DNA from: a virus
Length of the DNA stretch: 32,331 bases
Virus record (IMG/VR): IMGVR_UViG_3300007734_000580
Coordinates: 1 to 32,331 of that record
Strand: one strand, 5' to 3'
Each line of letters begins with the position of its first letter. Position 1 is the first letter of the stretch. The notes beneath the pieces were generated by a model that was not told where the DNA came from, did not search any database, and worked only from the letters and a program-made list of their open reading frames with translations. The translations under genes were made by a program, and so were the position numbers. Positions 31,252 through 32,331 of this stretch are shown here, piece by piece.

Positions 31252-32331
31252 CTAGGGCACCTCATCATCATTTGATCCGCCGCCACGATCGTGCTCTTCC
31301 CCGCATAATTCCGATAGATGGCGGCTCAAGCGGTAGCACCACGGGCTCCCGCCCCCAAGATAGATCTTGTGGGTCGATCTTCCCTCGCCCTTCACCAGCT
31401 CACTCCGATCCAAGAAGGTGGCCACCGTGGCCTTCACATTGAGCCCCCGCCCCTTGAGGTAGTCGTGGAGAGCATCGGGCACGAGGTAGACCGCTCGCTC
31501 CCCCTTCTCCTCCCGCATCCTGCCAATGATGGGCATGGAGTTCTCCGGGGCGTTGGCGTGCCATTGCATCCGCGCCTTATTGGAGGCCACCCAAGCCACC
31601 ACGCCCTCAATGGCATGGGCAGCCTTGTCGGCCTCCGCTCCCTTGGCCAAGATCGCCTCCAGCTCACTCTTGGAGAAGAGATCGGATAGGTCACTTTGCG
31701 CCTTCCACTCAAGCCCAACAGCCTTGCGGAAGAGCCACCAGCCCACCTCCATTTCCGCGAGGTAGAGGGCTATGCGTTGGATCGCCTCGGTGCCACTCAT
31801 GGCGGGAGGCCGCGCCAAGGCATAGGCCGCCGCCTTCCGCTCTACCATGGCCCGGAGCTCCGCCCGCTCTTCCGCGCTGGTGGCCATCACATGGTCCACA
31901 AAGGCCGCGCCCGCCGCACCGTGGTGGACCTCCACGCCCTTGGCAGCTGCTTGGAGCATCTTCTTGGTAGTGGGGCTATCTCCGCCAAAGATCGGCCCCC
32001 ATATGGTCACGCATCGGGCCACCAGCCCGCCCGCCTCCCGCATCCCTGCCAAGGGGGTCTCACCCGTGGAGATGAGCACCGATTCATAGGTTGCGCTCTT
32101 TTGGGTGCCCGTGATGGTGCCCCGCGCCTTGCCCCGCCCTTGGGTGATCTCATAGACCCAATTGCCCGCAGCCGTGAGATCGTCCGCTAGTTGGCTCTCA
32201 TCCCGGAAGATGGGCAGACCTCGCATGGCACCCGCGATCCTCTCCGAGGCCGTGTTGGTATCCTTCCAATTGCCCACGATCCTGCCCGTGCCCCAAATGG
32301 AGGCGGCCAGCTTCAAGGCCGTGGTCTTGCC
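31252..32331 (-). CDS. TOPRIM/DUF927 primase-helicase, C-terminal part (continues from 1-1816)
   Basis: The C-terminal 359 residues; the last 127 bases repeat window positions 1-127. Positions are counted in the joined protein. After Walker A (559-567) come the Walker B-like LPIFRDESQ (D607/E608), a NWKDTNTASER segment and an arginine-rich WGPIFGGDSPTTKK sensor region. The C-terminal 150 residues are helical and end with acidic DRGGGSNDDEVP. It is the ATPase half of the replicative primase-helicase. The stop at 31252 is next to promoter P1. Confidence 0.9.
   Translation of the reverse strand, partial: GKTTALKLAASIWGTGRIVGNWKDTNTASERIAGAMRGLPIFRDESQLADDLTAAGNWVYEITQGRGKARGTITGTQKSATYESVLISTGETPLAGMREAGGLVARCVTIWGPIFGGDSPTTKKMLQAAAKGVEVHHGAAGAAFVDHVMATSAEERAELRAMVERKAAAYALARPPAMSGTEAIQRIALYLAEMEVGWWLFRKAVGLEWKAQSDLSDLFSKSELEAILAKGAEADKAAHAIEGVVAWVASNKARMQWHANAPENSMPIIGRMREEKGERAVYLVPDALHDYLKGRGLNVKATVATFLDRSELVKGEGRSTHKIYLGGGSPWCYRLSRHLSELCGEEHDRGGGSNDDEVP
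32205..32331. repeat. Right copy of the 127-bp terminal direct repeat
   Basis: Identical to bases 1-127. See the left copy. Confidence 0.95.

Overview
The window is one complete tailed-phage genome of about 32.2 kb. Bases 1-127 recur exactly at 32205-32331, and a single gene (a TOPRIM/DUF927 primase-helicase) reads in frame through that join. The contig is therefore circular or circularly permuted, with a true unit of 32204 bp. The DNA is GC-rich. Genes are packed with ATGA/GTGA overlaps and mostly good Shine-Dalgarno (SD) sites. I see no tRNA, integrase, transposase, CRISPR array or classical lysogeny block. The host cannot be named from sequence. A one-TM coiled-coil protein in the lysis cluster would fit a Gram-negative host, but only weakly.

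Layout: a 786-bp non-coding region (1817-2602) separates two divergent transcription units. To the right (2603-22871) lies the virion and lysis unit, in this order: small terminase, a 35-residue membrane peptide, large terminase, a portal fused to an F-like minor head protein, protease/scaffold, decoration protein, major capsid, connector genes, tail tube, two tail chaperones joined by a -1 frameshift, tape measure, tail tip, unknown virion proteins, an NlpC/P60-CHAP-like endolysin and two membrane proteins. The head genes resemble the Mu head module and the tail set is siphovirus-like. One small LexA-like winged-helix gene (7330-7593) runs against this unit.

To the left, genes run from 23520 down to 22828 and back up through the leftward operon to the origin region (read 31252-32204, then 1-1816 for the primase). 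They encode a PD-(D/E)XK nuclease-like protein, an Arg/Lys/Ala-rich helical protein, a beta-class DNA methyltransferase, a two-TM peptide, RuvC-like resolvase, an HTH protein, RecT, a YqaJ exonuclease, a cluster of small orphan proteins and the primase-helicase. This looks like replication and recombination supported by host polymerase.

The most unusual material is non-coding. The origin-like region carries about 13 copies of a 9-mer (KTGGGAAGR) in both orientations, mostly in tandem at exactly 9-bp spacing. The leftward leaders share small hairpins whose stems differ by compensatory changes while the loop always shows TGCA. Several of these sit just downstream of candidate promoters, two of which are near-duplicate promoter-leader cassettes.
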